Origin: Cognaticolwellia mytili
GTDB taxonomy: Bacteria > Pseudomonadota > Gammaproteobacteria > Enterobacterales > Alteromonadaceae
Reading direction: 5' to 3'
Assembly: GCF_002104475.1 (NCBI RefSeq)
Contig: NZ_NBOF01000002.1
Span: 372,001-436,000 of the forward strand
Length of the DNA: 64,000 nt
The notes under the pieces were generated by a model. The model had not been told where the DNA came from. It saw only the letters and a program-made list of their open reading frames with translations, and searched no databases. The number at the start of each line of letters is the position of its first letter. Positions within the stretch are counted from its first letter, which is position 1. Positions 10,127-19,460 of this stretch are shown here, one piece after another. The translations under genes and the position numbers were made by a program.

Positions 10127-10654
10127 CTAATCGTCTAGTAATGCGTCTTCAAGTTTGTCCAGTTCAACTTGCAGTTTTTGATAAAATTTAAGTTTTCTAA
10201 CATTGTCACACGCTTGAGCATTAGACTCTGTAGTGTTATCCGTTAGTTGAACTTGCAGTTGATTAAACAGCTGCTCAAATTCAGTTTCAAAAACCACTGA
10301 CGCTTCAAATATTGCCGCATCGGTATCATTAGCAAATTTAATTTCTGCTAACAATTCACGTAGTTCCATTTGACGCATTAAAAAGCTGACATCGCCAAAT
10401 GATGCTTGTTCACTGGGCATATCAACGCCGCGCAATGTTAACATGTATTGCGCGCGTAATAATGGGCTTTTTAGCGTTTGATAGGCATCATTAATTTCTG
10501 TCGATTTTTGCACGGCAATCAACTGCTCTTGACTTGAAGCGTGAGCAAAACGATCCGGATGCGCTTGTTTCTGCAACGTTTGATAAATTGTTGATAAGTT
10601 TGCAAGATCAATATCAAATTGATTTGCTAAACCAAACAATTGAAAATAATTCAC
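10127..10654 (-). CDS. hscB: J-domain co-chaperone HscB
   Basis: This 175-residue co-chaperone has an N-terminal J domain with the HPD tripeptide (QAHPDRFAH, about residue 33) and a C-terminal three-helix domain that binds IscU. It stimulates HscA ATPase and delivers IscU to it. Size and the N-terminal NYFQLFGL signature match the E. coli protein (171 residues). It follows iscA by 27 bases and precedes hscA, the standard order. Confidence 0.95.
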   Translation of the reverse strand: MNYFQLFGLANQFDIDLANLSTIYQTLQKQAHPDRFAHASSQEQLIAVQKSTEINDAYQTLKSPLLRAQYMLTLRGVDMPSEQASFGDVSFLMRQMELRELLAEIKFANDTDAAIFEASVVFETEFEQLFNQLQVQLTDNTTESNAQACDNVRKLKFYQKLQVELDKLEDALLDD

Positions 10655-10681
10655 ATCAACTCCAATGAATAAATAAACTCA

Positions 10682-11005
10682 CTAAACATTAAAGCTTTCA
10701 CCACAACCACACTCGCCTTTGGCGTTTGGATTGGTGAACTTAAAACCTTCGTTTAAGCCTTCTTTGACAAAATCTAGCTCGATACCATCAAGATAAACTA
10801 AGCTTTTGCCATCAATGATGATATTAACACCTTCAATGGCGAACATTTCATCGTCTTCGTTCAGGTCATCAACAAATTCAAGTACGTAGGCTAAGCCTGA
10901 ACAACCTGTTGTTTTAATGCCTAATCGCAAACCAAGGCCCTTGCCTCGGTTTTCGATAAACGATTTAACCCTGTTTGCTGCAGCAGGTGTCATCGTTACG
11001 CTCAT
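10682..11005 (-). CDS. iscA: A-type Fe-S carrier IscA
   Basis: This 107-residue A-type carrier has the three conserved cysteines Cys35, Cys99 and Cys101 (TGCSG and CGCGESF) that bind iron or an Fe-S cluster. It receives clusters from IscU and passes them to apoproteins. It lies 14 bases after iscU in the operon. Confidence 0.96.
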   Translation of the reverse strand: MSVTMTPAAANRVKSFIENRGKGLGLRLGIKTTGCSGLAYVLEFVDDLNEDDEMFAIEGVNIIIDGKSLVYLDGIELDFVKEGLNEGFKFTNPNAKGECGCGESFNV

Positions 11006-11019
11006 AGTATGTCTCCAGA

Positions 11020-11403
11020 CTAATCGTTGTTCTTAGTACGGTAATCTTCAATCGCTGCTTTAATGGCATCTTCTGCCAAAATTGAACAGTGAATTTTCAC
11101 TGGTGGTAATGCAAGTTCTTCAGCAATTGCAGTGTTTTTGATTTCTGCAGCTTCGTCAATAGACTTGCCTTTAACCCATTCTGTTACCAATGAACTTGAA
11201 GCAATGGCAGAGCCACAACCGTAAGTTTTAAATTTCGCATCTTCGATGATACCGTCATCAGAAATTTTAAGTTGTAGCTTCATTACGTCACCACATGCAG
11301 GTGCGCCAACCATACCAGTCGCTACTTGTGGGTCATTTTTATCTAATGAACCAACGTTGCGTGGATTTTCATAATGATCAATTACTTTTTCGCTATAAGC
11401 CAT
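11020..11403 (-). CDS. iscU: Fe-S cluster scaffold IscU
   Basis: This scaffold protein assembles [2Fe-2S] clusters from IscS sulfur. I place the start at the ATG at 11401-11403 ([18 protein letters not shown], 127 residues), not at an upstream in-frame codon. The reasons are the conserved N-terminus and an AAGGAGAAT ribosome site at about 11409-11417; the longer frame would overlap iscS. Scaffold residues Cys37, Asp39, Cys63 and Cys106 are all present, as is the HscA-binding LPPVK motif at 99-103. Confidence 0.96.
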   Translation of the reverse strand: MAYSEKVIDHYENPRNVGSLDKNDPQVATGMVGAPACGDVMKLQLKISDDGIIEDAKFKTYGCGSAIASSSLVTEWVKGKSIDEAAEIKNTAIAEELALPPVKIHCSILAEDAIKAAIEDYRTKNND

Positions 11404-11422
11404 AATTATTCTCCTTGAACTG

Positions 11423-12637
11423 CTAGTGAGCAGCCCATTCAATTGAGTCTAAATCAATACCGTCTTTGAACATTTCCCAAAGCGGTGACATGTCACGTAA
11501 ATGGCCAATTGACTTTTTAATTAGGTCAATGGCGAAATCAATTTCTTCTTCTGTAGTGAAACGACCAAAGCTAAAACGAATTGAGCTATGTGCCATTTCA
11601 TCGTTTAAGCCAAGTGCACGTAATACATATGAAGGTTCTAAGCTTGCTGATGTACATGCTGAACCAGAAGACACAGCTAAGTCTTTAAGTGCCATGATAA
11701 GTGATTCACCTTCAACAAAGTTGAAGCTAACATTTAAGTTACCAGGGTAGCGTTTATCAGCATCACCATTGATGAAAACTTGTTCCATATCGTTTAAACC
11801 AGCCCACAAACGGTCACGCATTTTTGTTACGTGTGCTTCGTCTTGCGTTAGTTCTTCTTTGGCAATTCTAAAGGCTTCACCCATACCAACAATTTGATGA
11901 GTCGCCAATGTGCCACTGCGCATACCGCGTTCATGGCCGCCACCGTGCATTTGAGCTTCAAGGCGAATACGAGGTTTACGACGAACATATAGTGCGCCAA
12001 TACCTTTTGGACCGTAAATTTTGTGAGCTGAAAATGACATTAAGTCAACTTTTAAGTGTTGTAAGTCAATTTTGATCTTACCAGCACTTTGCGCCGCATC
12101 AACATGGAAAATGATTTTACGAGCACGACAAATTTCGCCAATTTCAGCAATATCCTGAATTACACCAATTTCATTATTAACATGCATAATGCTAACTAAA
12201 ACAGTATCTTCACGAATAGCATCATTAAGCTTATTCAAGTCAATTAAACCATTCGTTTCAGGATCTAAGTATGTTACTTCAAAACCTTGGCGTTCTAATT
12301 CACGACACGTGTCTAAAACTGCTTTGTGCTCGGTTTTGCAGGTAATAATGTGCTTACCTTTTTTACTGTAAAAATTCGCAGCGCCTTTAATGGCTAAATT
12401 GTTTGACTCTGTTGCACCAGAAGTAATTACGATTTCACGTGGGTCAGCATTAATCAAATCAGCAACTTGATTACGAGCGATATCAACCGCTTCTTCAGCT
12501 TGCCAACCAAACTTGTGTGAACGTGATGCTGGGTTGCCATAAAAACCATCAGTAGTCATGTACTGCATCATTTTTTCAGCAACACGCTTATCTACCGGCG
12601 TTGTTGCTGAATAATCAAAATAAATAGGAAGCTTCAT
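11423..12637 (-). CDS. iscS: Cysteine desulfurase IscS
   Basis: This 404-residue PLP enzyme converts cysteine to alanine and supplies persulfide sulfur for Fe-S clusters, tRNA thiolation and other uses. The PLP lysine lies in [12 protein letters not shown] and the catalytic cysteine in the flexible loop [14 protein letters not shown], about residue 328 as in E. coli, which has the same length. The C-terminus ([18 protein letters not shown]) matches the IscU/TusA-docking tail. It is second in the operon, 29 bases after iscR. Confidence 0.97.
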   Translation of the reverse strand: MKLPIYFDYSATTPVDKRVAEKMMQYMTTDGFYGNPASRSHKFGWQAEEAVDIARNQVADLINADPREIVITSGATESNNLAIKGAANFYSKKGKHIITCKTEHKAVLDTCRELERQGFEVTYLDPETNGLIDLNKLNDAIREDTVLVSIMHVNNEIGVIQDIAEIGEICRARKIIFHVDAAQSAGKIKIDLQHLKVDLMSFSAHKIYGPKGIGALYVRRKPRIRLEAQMHGGGHERGMRSGTLATHQIVGMGEAFRIAKEELTQDEAHVTKMRDRLWAGLNDMEQVFINGDADKRYPGNLNVSFNFVEGESLIMALKDLAVSSGSACTSASLEPSYVLRALGLNDEMAHSSIRFSFGRFTTEEEIDFAIDLIKKSIGHLRDMSPLWEMFKDGIDLDSIEWAAH

Positions 12638-12666
12638 TGATTAATAATCTCCAATTAAACAGGCAA

Positions 12667-13176
12667 TTAATGCCAATCGTTCATAATGTTACGGGTGGTA
12701 ATTAGTGTCTCTAATGACGGAGCCTTTTTCGCTTTTGCGCTAGCTTGGTCTTGACGTTGAGAAACTAATTTTACATTTCGTTGCTCGACGAGCTCGGCAA
12801 GTGAAATGCTTTTTAAAAATTCTTCGATTCTATCGCTTAAATCTGACCATAGGTAATGAGTTAAACATTGTTGGCCATCTTGACAGTTACCTTTGCCACC
12901 GCATTTAGTGGCGTTGATGCTTTCATCAACAGCATTGATTACGTCTGATACGGCAATTTCTGCAGAGCATTTACCTAAACGGTAACCGCCACCGGGGCCT
13001 CGAACACTATTCACTAAGCCATTTTTTCTCAGGCGTGAAAATAATTGCTCTAAATACGATAACGAGATACCTTGGCGCTCAGAAATATCGGCCAACGGCA
13101 CTGGACCAGTTGCAGCATGAATGGCTACATCTAGCATTGCAGTTACAGCATAGCGTCCTTTAGACGTCAGTTTCAT
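12667..13176 (-). CDS. iscR: Rrf2-family Fe-S regulator IscR
   Basis: This 169-residue transcription factor carries an N-terminal winged helix with the Rrf2 signature ([16 protein letters not shown]) and [2Fe-2S] ligands Cys92, Cys98, Cys104 and His107. With a cluster it represses its own operon; without one it activates other assembly genes. It is the first gene of the isc operon, directly behind a matching type-1 operator at 13235-13259, so autoregulation is expected. Confidence 0.97.
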   Translation of the reverse strand: MKLTSKGRYAVTAMLDVAIHAATGPVPLADISERQGISLSYLEQLFSRLRKNGLVNSVRGPGGGYRLGKCSAEIAVSDVINAVDESINATKCGGKGNCQDGQQCLTHYLWSDLSDRIEEFLKSISLAELVEQRNVKLVSQRQDQASAKAKKAPSLETLITTRNIMNDWH

Positions 13177-13202
13177 TTATTACCCCTATCAATTCGCTGC
13201 GC

Positions 13203-13259
13203 ATTTTACATAACCTTGTAAATTAGTCAACTAAATACCCGACTGATTTACTCGGGTAT
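13203..13259 (-). promoter_or_regulatory. iscR promoter with type-1 IscR operators
   Basis: On the minus strand TTGACT (13225-13230) and TAAAAT (13203-13208) form a -35/-10 pair with a 16-base spacer. Just upstream, 13235-13259 is a near-perfect palindrome with arms ATACCCGA and TCGGGTAT, matching the type-1 IscR consensus. A second, weaker copy (about 13211-13234) overlaps the -35 box, the same arrangement as at the E. coli isc promoter. Holo-IscR should repress here. Confidence 0.85.
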
Positions 13260-13335
13260 TCTACTAGGGATAAAAAAATAGTCAATGAAAAGGGCAGCAA
13301 TAGCATTAATACTGCCTATAAATAGAATGTATTCG

Positions 13336-14145
13336 CTAAATTGTTGGGTCGAATGACTCCGTTGCAGTTTCTCGGCGTTTAGCAGCAGCTTGCTCATCTT
13401 CAACGAACTCACCAACGCGCAATTCAGGCAAGGCTTCTTGACACACTTCACCACCAAGTTGATTAACTTCACGGCATAGGTCTGAGACCTTATTGTCCAT
13501 TAAATGCATATGATCTAATAAACGCCCTATCGCCTTAGCGACTGGATCTGGATTGTCTTCAGCAACAGCGTAGGCGTCAAAGCCAAACTTTTTAGCCGCT
13601 TTTTCACGTTTTTCAGCAGCATTATTATCTCTATTTGCGTTAACAATGCGCCCTGGAATGCCAACAGCGGTTGCATTGTCAGGAACATCTTTTACAACCA
13701 CTGAGTTTGAACCCACTTTACCGTGGCTGCCAATCGTAATAGGACCTAATATTTTAGCTCCTGCGCCAATAACAACATTATCTTTTAAGGTTGGATGACG
13801 CTTACCAGCATTCCAGCTTGTACCACCTAAAGTTACGCCCTGATAAAGCGTAACGTCATCGCCAATTTCAGCAGTACCGCCAATAACAACGCCCATACCG
13901 TGATCAATAAAGAAACGACGGCCAACCGTAGCACCTGGATGAATTTCAATACCGGTTAACCAGCGAGAAAAGGTCGATAAGCTACGTGCCAACCATTTCC
14001 AATTATTTTTCCAAAGCTTATGACTTAAACGATGAAACCAAATGGCATGTAAACCAGGATAATTTGTTAAAACCTCAAAAACATTACGTGCGGCAGGGTC
14101 TCGGTCAAAAACACTGGCTATATCTTCTTTCATGCGGCTAAACAT
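13336..14145 (-). CDS. cysE: Serine O-acetyltransferase
   Basis: This 269-residue enzyme acetylates serine with acetyl-CoA, the first committed step of cysteine synthesis, and so supplies the IscS substrate. An N-terminal helical region is followed by a left-handed beta-helix of hexapeptide repeats (residues about 70-180), with the catalytic [12 protein letters not shown] segment and the CoA-contact region [18 protein letters not shown]. It is the shorter EpsC-like form with a charged C-terminal extension. It lies just upstream of iscR on the same strand, a conserved neighbourhood in gammaproteobacteria. Confidence 0.94.
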   Translation of the reverse strand: MFSRMKEDIASVFDRDPAARNVFEVLTNYPGLHAIWFHRLSHKLWKNNWKWLARSLSTFSRWLTGIEIHPGATVGRRFFIDHGMGVVIGGTAEIGDDVTLYQGVTLGGTSWNAGKRHPTLKDNVVIGAGAKILGPITIGSHGKVGSNSVVVKDVPDNATAVGIPGRIVNANRDNNAAEKREKAAKKFGFDAYAVAEDNPDPVAKAIGRLLDHMHLMDNKVSDLCREVNQLGGEVCQEALPELRVGEFVEDEQAAAKRRETATESFDPTI

Positions 14146-14212
14146 ACCACTTTCCTTAATTCTTGCTATTCTAGCCGCTGTTTACTTATTAGTAGGTTAC
14201 CGGCGACTAAAA

Positions 14213-14974
14213 TCAGTCAGTTTTGTTATCAGTTTTCGATGCTTTAGCAGCGCGCTCTACAGACGCTAAAATACCACGCATCATTTTCAATTCTTTTACA
14301 TCAGGTCGCGCACGGTTAAATAATCGGCGTAACTTTGTTAATACTAATCCAGGGTGACTCGGTACAATGAAGCCTGTCGCTTTTAATGCATTTTCAAAGT
14401 GTTGATAAAAACGTTCTGTTTCATCAACTACAGGGTATTCTTCATCATCGCTTAAAGTAAACGCTTTTTGTTCATGCAGTAAAAAGCTAGTGCGAATTTC
14501 ATAGCTTAGCGTTTGTACTGCCATCGCCAAGTTCAACGAGCTATATTCTGGATTAGCCGGAATTTGTACGTGAAAATGACAAAGCTGTAATTCATCATTA
14601 GTTAAACCACTACTTTCGCGGCCAAATACCAAAGCAACCGGATACTCTTGTGCTTCTGCAATCATTTTCTCGCCACAGCCACGAGGTTCAAGCATAGGCC
14701 AAGGTAAAGTGCGTGAACGTGCGCTAGTGCCAACCACTAAACCACAATCGCTAATTGCTTCTTCAAGCGTGCTAACAACTTTGGCATTTTTTAATACATC
14801 AGTTGCACCAGCTGCTAATGCTTGTGCTTGACCATTTGGCATTTCAATAGGATCAACAAGAATAAGTTCACTTAAGCCCATTGTTTTCATCGCTCTAGCG
14901 GCAGAGCCGATATTACGACAATCTGAGGTATTAACGAGAACGATACGTACTTTACTTAACAAAGAATCTGACAT
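14213..14974 (-). CDS. trmJ: tRNA (cytidine/uridine-2'-O-) methyltransferase TrmJ
   Basis: This 253-residue SpoU-class knotted methyltransferase modifies the ribose of residue 32 in tRNA anticodon loops. Motif 1 ([20 protein letters not shown]), motif 2 ([17 protein letters not shown]) and motif 3 ([17 protein letters not shown]) are all visible. The C-terminal helical extension is typical for TrmJ. It lies upstream of cysE on the same strand and diverges from suhB, the standard arrangement. Confidence 0.94.
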   Translation of the reverse strand: MSDSLLSKVRIVLVNTSDCRNIGSAARAMKTMGLSELILVDPIEMPNGQAQALAAGATDVLKNAKVVSTLEEAISDCGLVVGTSARSRTLPWPMLEPRGCGEKMIAEAQEYPVALVFGRESSGLTNDELQLCHFHVQIPANPEYSSLNLAMAVQTLSYEIRTSFLLHEQKAFTLSDDEEYPVVDETERFYQHFENALKATGFIVPSHPGLVLTKLRRLFNRARPDVKELKMMRGILASVERAAKASKTDNKTD

Positions 14975-15359
14975 TATCTACACTTACTTATTTTGAAGAC
15001 AACAATTCACATACTATTGCTGCCTATCTAGATGGCTAAAATTGTCGATAATGTTAACACAGAACATTATCCTTGTACTGCGAAAAAATCACGCCTTTTA
15101 TATTTGTTTTCTAGTGCTTATCAATATGGATTAGTCCATTTACTTATAAGTAGTAAGAAAATAAGGAAAGTTTTGCCCATTGCGCTATAACTTATTCACC
15201 ATTGAGAAAAGAATTTAACTTATGTTAATAACGGTATCGCAATAGCTTATTTATTTTGCTATACTCTGCGCGCTTAATTTCAGGCTTATTATACTGAAGT
15301 TAACTTCGTTCTTTTACATAGCTGTTTATGACATTTTACAACATATAGGGTAGTCGATA
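14975..15359. promoter_or_regulatory. Divergent promoter region between trmJ and suhB
   Basis: These 385 bases carry the promoters of both genes. A TATACT hexamer at 15260-15265 is a reasonable -10 box for suhB, giving a leader of about 90 bases; no good -35 box accompanies it. An imperfect inverted repeat around TAATGTTAACACAGAACATTA (15049-15069) may be a regulator site for trmJ. No ORF or RNA gene is seen. Confidence 0.35.
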
Positions 15360-16163
15360 ATGCATCCGATGCTAAATATTGCCGTGCGCTCTGCGCGTGC
15401 TGCGGGCAAAGTAATTCTGCGCGCTTTTGAACAAGTAGATAAGATTGAGATTGAATCTAAGGGTACTAACGACTTCGTTACTAATGTTGATATAAGTGCT
15501 GAACAAGCTATCGTGGAAACGATACAAAAATCTTACCCAAATCACACCATCATTGGTGAAGAATGTGGTTTAATCGAAGGTAAAGACAGCGACTACCAAT
15601 GGATTATTGATCCACTTGACGGTACGAGTAACTTTATTAAAGGTATTCCTCATTTTGCCGTTTCAATTGCCTTAAAAGTTAAAGGTAAATTAGACCAATC
15701 TGTTATTTATGATCCAATTCGTGGTGAGTTATTCACGGCGAGCCGTGGTAAAGGTGCACAACTTAACGGTTTCCGTATTCGCGTTAAAGCGTCTAAAGAG
15801 CTTAAAGGTGCAATTTTAGCAACAGGATTCCCTTTTAAACATAAGCAACATACAAATGCTTACTTAGATATGTTTAAAACTTTATTCGGCAAAACTTCAG
15901 ATATGCGTCGTGCTGGCTCTGCTGCACTTGATTTAGCATACGTAGCAGCTGGTCGTGTTGACGGTTACTTTGAGATTGGCTTAAAGCCTTGGGATACTGC
16001 TGCAGGCGAACTAATGGTTATCGAAGCTGGTGGTTTAGTTACAGATTTCGTTGGCGGTCATAACCACAGCAATTCAGGTAACATTGTGGCAAGTAGCCCA
16101 CGCTTAGCAAAAGAAATATTGAAAGATATTCGCCCTCATTTAGGTGAAGCACTTAGCAAGTAA
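15360..16163 (+). CDS. suhB: Inositol-1-monophosphatase family protein SuhB
   Basis: This 267-residue Mg-dependent phosphatase also acts in rRNA transcription antitermination in enteric bacteria. Metal-binding motifs are visible: GEECG near residue 67, WIIDPLDGTSNF near residue 82 and KPWDTAAGELMVIEAGG near residue 210. The length equals that of E. coli SuhB. It is monocistronic, with a terminator 28 bases beyond the stop codon. Confidence 0.95.
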   Translation: MHPMLNIAVRSARAAGKVILRAFEQVDKIEIESKGTNDFVTNVDISAEQAIVETIQKSYPNHTIIGEECGLIEGKDSDYQWIIDPLDGTSNFIKGIPHFAVSIALKVKGKLDQSVIYDPIRGELFTASRGKGAQLNGFRIRVKASKELKGAILATGFPFKHKQHTNAYLDMFKTLFGKTSDMRRAGSAALDLAYVAAGRVDGYFEIGLKPWDTAAGELMVIEAGGLVTDFVGGHNHSNSGNIVASSPRLAKEILKDIRPHLGEALSK

Positions 16164-16190
16164 TTAACTGCTGATTACGCATTACTATTT

Positions 16191-16215
16191 AAAAGCGCCT
16201 TTAGGCGCTTTTTTT
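16191..16215 (+). terminator. Rho-independent terminator of suhB
   Basis: AAAGCGCC pairs with GGCGCTTT around a TTTA loop and is followed by a run of T (to 16215), 28 bases after the suhB stop codon. Confidence 0.9.
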
Positions 16216-16510
16216 ATGTCTGTAATATAAGAGTTTATCTTAATTTTAGCCTTACTTTAAACGACGGTTTTACAGAGAGAGAGAGAGGTAATGGTAGGAG
16301 TCATCAAGGGTTGATATTAGAAATGCACTAGCTCAGACGGAACTGACAATTGTTAACAATAGGATTGTGCTATATCAACAGGCGGCAACAAGCTTATAGC
16401 GGCCCGTGGCAAGTCATTTTGAAATGCTAACTAATACCACAAAGGAGACATCAGCCGTTAACGCCGAGATGACATTTCGGATTAGATTCTGTATCAATTA
16501 ACTAAGAAAA
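16216..16510. other. Intergenic spacer, no gene seen
   Basis: About 295 bases between the suhB terminator and an accessory gene. A GA-dinucleotide run lies near 16277-16287 and a perfect 12-base palindrome ATTGTTAACAAT at 16349-16360. The block GCACTAG...TGAC...TGTTAACAAT around 16325-16360 resembles 17469-17509 on the other side of the accessory gene, in the same orientation. No promoter or ORF is convincing. Confidence 0.3.
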
Positions 16511-17278
16511 TTAATTAGACTTTACTAATCTTGGGTTTCGCCATACCCAACTTACTAGATTTGATTTATCTTCTTTCACGGTTTCAAAGCTCATAGCTAT
16601 TTGTTCTTTATTTTTATCAAGAAACTCAATATCAATCGGATTTAGTGAAAACTCATACTGATTATCGACAAGACTAAATTTTTCAGGAGACTTTATTTCT
16701 ATAATCGCTTTGTATGCACCAGCTTTCCATGAAAAAGAATGCTTCATATAGTTAAATAAATCAGTCATTTCTTGGCATCTTAAAAAATCAGCCTCGACAT
16801 ATTCATTTTGTTCCTGAAGGTAAGCTTTCTTTTTGATTGCATTTATCTCATATTTATTTATTCCATTAATATAAGATATTTCTCGGCACTCTATAGACCT
16901 TTCAATTATATCATTTTGATTAAGCTTTATAGCCAATACAGAATGATTTTTTTCAGTGGGCATAACTCCACCATCAAGTGTGGTTATAGTTGATATTTGT
17001 TGGCGCATATTTTGCCATTCAAATATTCTCTCTTCTCCACTTTCATGTTTTAGTCTAATTTTCAAATCTGAAATAACAATATCACTGTTCTTTATTGAAA
17101 AAGCTAAACGTAAATTAAAGATAGATCCATAAGTTGTAAACCCTACTGAGCCAAACTCCTCTGTAATAACCCTGATTTCCGGTATCATTAATGCTTTTTT
17201 TATAATTGAAAAAAGGTGAGGAGTCCAAGCAAGAGCACCCAAAATTGCAATCCAGTCTATTAATTCCATTTTATCCAC
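16511..17278 (-). CDS. Uncharacterised membrane-anchored protein
   Basis: I do not recognise this 252-255 residue protein. It has a hydrophobic N-terminal segment (WIAILGALAWTPHLFSIIKKAL), likely a single membrane anchor, followed by a soluble domain rich in beta-strand-like stretches and Asn/Glu/Lys/Ile. Two starts are possible: GTG at 17276-17278, or ATG at 17267-17269. The ATG has a GGTGG site 5 bases upstream and looks better. Codon use is more AT-rich than in the flanking core genes, and the gene sits alone between spacers. This suggests recent acquisition, which is inference only. Confidence 0.65.
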   Translation of the reverse strand: MDKMELIDWIAILGALAWTPHLFSIIKKALMIPEIRVITEEFGSVGFTTYGSIFNLRLAFSIKNSDIVISDLKIRLKHESGEERIFEWQNMRQQISTITTLDGGVMPTEKNHSVLAIKLNQNDIIERSIECREISYINGINKYEINAIKKKAYLQEQNEYVEADFLRCQEMTDLFNYMKHSFSWKAGAYKAIIEIKSPEKFSLVDNQYEFSLNPIDIEFLDKNKEQIAMSFETVKEDKSNLVSWVWRNPRLVKSN

Positions 17279-17734
17279 CGCATCTTAATTAATTTTGTTG
17301 TTATGTAATTATTTTAAAACAATTGTATAGTTAATCATCAGTAACATAAACGTCATTTATCATTAAATCAAAGATACATTCCTTTCTTATTTTTCATAAA
17401 TCCCCTTAAGTCTATTAACTCTTGTCGTTATTTACGGATTCATTAGAAAATATATGCCAAATTATTTAGCACTAGTGTCTCCAATGCGCACAAAGTGACT
17501 GTTAACAATTCAAAAATGGCTGAAACTAAGTTACTAACAAGAGACTTAGTTGCAGCCAAGCGATTCCCTAGTAGCTGCTCATTGCCAATGAAGACCTATC
17601 AACACGCCTTCACAATGACGTTGAGAAGTACCTAAGATTTTGAAAAATATCACAATGAGACAATCACAGGGATAATTCATCGAAATATTACTCTTACTTG
17701 AGGCTATCGAGCTATGACCTAAAAACATAAACAT
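17279..17734. other. Intergenic region with a possible decayed reading frame
   Basis: About 455 bases without a clear gene. On the minus strand one frame is open for roughly 50 codons (about 17440-17600; it includes GNEQLLGNRLAATKSLVSNL) and ends at TAA. It has no start codon or ribosome site and may be a fragment or chance. The block near 17469-17509 resembles the one at 16325-16360. Confidence 0.3.
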
Positions 17735-17758
17735 AAAAAAGCCAGCAGATGCTGGCTT
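17735..17758 (-). terminator. Rho-independent terminator of hpd
   Basis: AAGCCAGC and GCTGGCTT form a stem around a 4-base loop and are followed on the minus strand by a T-run (A-run at 17735-17740), about 37 bases beyond the stop codon of the 17795-18838 gene. Confidence 0.85.
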
Positions 17759-17794
17759 GGTAAATCAGGGGTTCTTCATCAAATGAATTGGCGG

Positions 17795-18838
17795 TTAAAG
17801 TACACCACGCTCCATTTGGTTTAATTCAATTGATTTGAATAATGCAGTAAAATTACCTTCACCAAAGCCTTGGTCATCAACACGCTGAATCATTTCGATA
17901 AAGATAGGGCCAAAGATATTTTTAGTGAAAATTTGTAATAAGTAAGAATTTTCTTTTTGGCTATCTACTAGTACTTGATGGTCACGTATACGTTGTGGAT
18001 CTTCTTTAACCCATGGGATACGGTCAAATACATCATCATAGTATTCAGGCACAATATTCAGTGTATCGATAATGTTTTTATCAAGCTGATCTAAAGAACC
18101 TAGTAAATCATCGCTAATAAAAGCTAAATGCTGAACACCAGGACCATTATATTCATCTAAATACTCATCAATTTGGTTGTTCTTACTACCTTTACCTTCA
18201 TTGATTGGTATACAGAATTTGCCACATGGAGACTGTAACGCATATGAAATCAAGGCTGTTTTCTCACCCTTAATGTCGAAGTAGCGTACATCAGTAAAGC
18301 CAAATACGTCTTTATAGAAGTTAGCCCAATGCTCCATTGTGCCTTGGTAAACATTGTTAGTAAGGTGATCAACGGCTAAAAAGCCTTTGTCTTTTACTAT
18401 TACTGGCTCAGCAAGATCTTCACAGTCATCTTGATAAATAGAACCTTTAGTGCCGAACTTTTCAATAAAGTAAATTAAGCTGTCACCAATACCAAATATA
18501 GCTGGGTATGGTAATTTATTGTCTGCATCTTGTGCTGACTTCGCACCACGAGCTACAGCTTGCTCAAAAGCAAATTCCGCATCTTCTACACGCCAGCCCA
18601 TTGAACAAATAGCCGGACCGTGATTTTTTGCAAATTCACGAGAAAAACCTGCTTGTTCGTTGTTTAAGAAGAAATGGATATCGTTTTGATTAAAGTAATC
18701 AATATCACGACCTTTGAATTTTTTTGTTTTTGAAAAACCGAAACCATAAAACGCATTTTCCATAAAATCTGAATCTGGTGATGCATATTCAATAAATTCG
18801 ATACCACGTAAATTAAGTGGGTTTGTTACTTCTGTCAT
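17795..18838 (-). CDS. hpd: 4-hydroxyphenylpyruvate dioxygenase
   Basis: This 347-residue non-haem iron dioxygenase converts 4-hydroxyphenylpyruvate to homogentisate in tyrosine degradation. It has two vicinal-oxygen-chelate domains, and the iron ligands fit His158 (VDHLTNNV), His237 (GVQHLAF) and Glu315 (IFIEMIQR). The C-terminal helix (GFGEGNFTALFKSIE) that closes the active site is present. Homogentisate dioxygenase and later pathway genes are not adjacent; homogentisate may be degraded by enzymes encoded elsewhere or feed pyomelanin. A TyrR-like box lies about 90 bases upstream. Confidence 0.95.
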   Translation of the reverse strand: MTEVTNPLNLRGIEFIEYASPDSDFMENAFYGFGFSKTKKFKGRDIDYFNQNDIHFFLNNEQAGFSREFAKNHGPAICSMGWRVEDAEFAFEQAVARGAKSAQDADNKLPYPAIFGIGDSLIYFIEKFGTKGSIYQDDCEDLAEPVIVKDKGFLAVDHLTNNVYQGTMEHWANFYKDVFGFTDVRYFDIKGEKTALISYALQSPCGKFCIPINEGKGSKNNQIDEYLDEYNGPGVQHLAFISDDLLGSLDQLDKNIIDTLNIVPEYYDDVFDRIPWVKEDPQRIRDHQVLVDSQKENSYLLQIFTKNIFGPIFIEMIQRVDDQGFGEGNFTALFKSIELNQMERGVL

Positions 18839-18927
18839 AGTTAAATTCTCTCACGCTAGCAATAAAGCGATTATTACCGTGAATGAGGTGCAGAGGAAGT
18901 GAATAGAGAATCCAACATTTTATCTTG

Positions 18928-18945
18928 CGTAAAACTATTTTTACG
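18928..18945 (-). promoter_or_regulatory. TyrR-like operator upstream of hpd
   Basis: CGTAAA and TTTACG are separated by exactly 6 bases, an inverted repeat close to the TyrR-box consensus TGTAAA-N6-TTTACA. It lies 90 bases upstream of the hpd start. TyrR/PhhR-family control of aromatic amino acid catabolism is established in related bacteria; its action at this site is inference. Confidence 0.5.
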
Positions 18946-19082
18946 TATTAATCAGATGAAATTTAAGCGACTCGGATCAAGCCTATAGCTAGCTTAGCTC
19001 ACAGATGTAACAATTTATTTACAGTTGATTTCAGCGTTAAAAAATCGTTCAAATAACCTTCAAACTATCAATTAACTAAATA

Positions 19083-19311
19083 ACCTGAACTCTGGATAAG
19101 CAGCACTTGCTCAACACTCCCTTTTCTCCGATTCTCTGCGTCAAAATGTTGATAAATAGCCAGCTATTCATAAACATTTTGCCTTGATAATAGAATAAAA
19201 TGAAACATTGATGGTGCATATAGTTATTTTAACATTGCAACAAATTTTATAGCATCATATAAGTCATTGATTTCACTTAAACATCAAGCACTCATCATCC
19301 AAAGTTCAGGT
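19083..19311. mobile_element. Second MITE-like element with 6-bp target duplication
   Basis: The 229-bp block begins ACCTGAACTCTGGATAAGC and ends ...CATCCAAAGTTCAGGT, whose reverse complement is ACCTGAACTTTGGATG, so the ends are inverted repeats. TAAATA flanks both sides (19077-19082 and 19312-19317). Inside, 19142-19181 forms an imperfect stem of about 19 base pairs (CAAAATGTT...AAATAGC with GCTATT...AACATTTTG). No transposase is encoded. Its ends resemble those of the element at 7179-7370 and the remnant at 3904. Confidence 0.6.
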
Positions 19312-19341
19312 TAAATAATACAAAGTTCAGGTTAAATAATA
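19300..19341. repeat. Tandem duplication of the element's right end plus target site
   Basis: A 21-base unit made of the right inverted repeat CAAAGTTCAGGT plus TAAATAATA occurs twice in perfect tandem (19300-19320 and 19321-19341), giving a third copy of TAAATA. It looks like the scar of a second insertion or a slippage event at the element edge. Confidence 0.7.
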
Positions 19342-19402
19342 CAAAACAAAGAGTTTTTCTTAACAAGCGTACACGCTGGGAGGTAACTAATTTTTTTAGA
19401 TG

Positions 19403-19439
19403 AAAAAAAACGCCAACTCTTATTCAGAGTTGGCGTTTT
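19403..19439 (-). terminator. Rho-independent terminator of the DEAD-box helicase gene
   Basis: A perfect 14-base stem (AAAACGCCAACTCT with AGAGTTGGCGTTTT) with a 5-base loop; on the minus strand it runs into eight T. It lies 22 bases beyond the stop codon at 19461. Confidence 0.93.
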
Positions 19440-19460
19440 CAGAATCTAATTACGTAAGAA

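Noticed and set aside
13248-13472. 74-residue minus-strand ORF overlapping the end of cysE
   Set aside because: Out of frame with cysE, extends past its stop codon without any start signal, and has no recognisable motif.
16325-17509. Integron-type attC sites flanking the accessory gene
   Set aside because: The blocks lack the paired core sites and the hairpin architecture of attC; similarity between them is weak.
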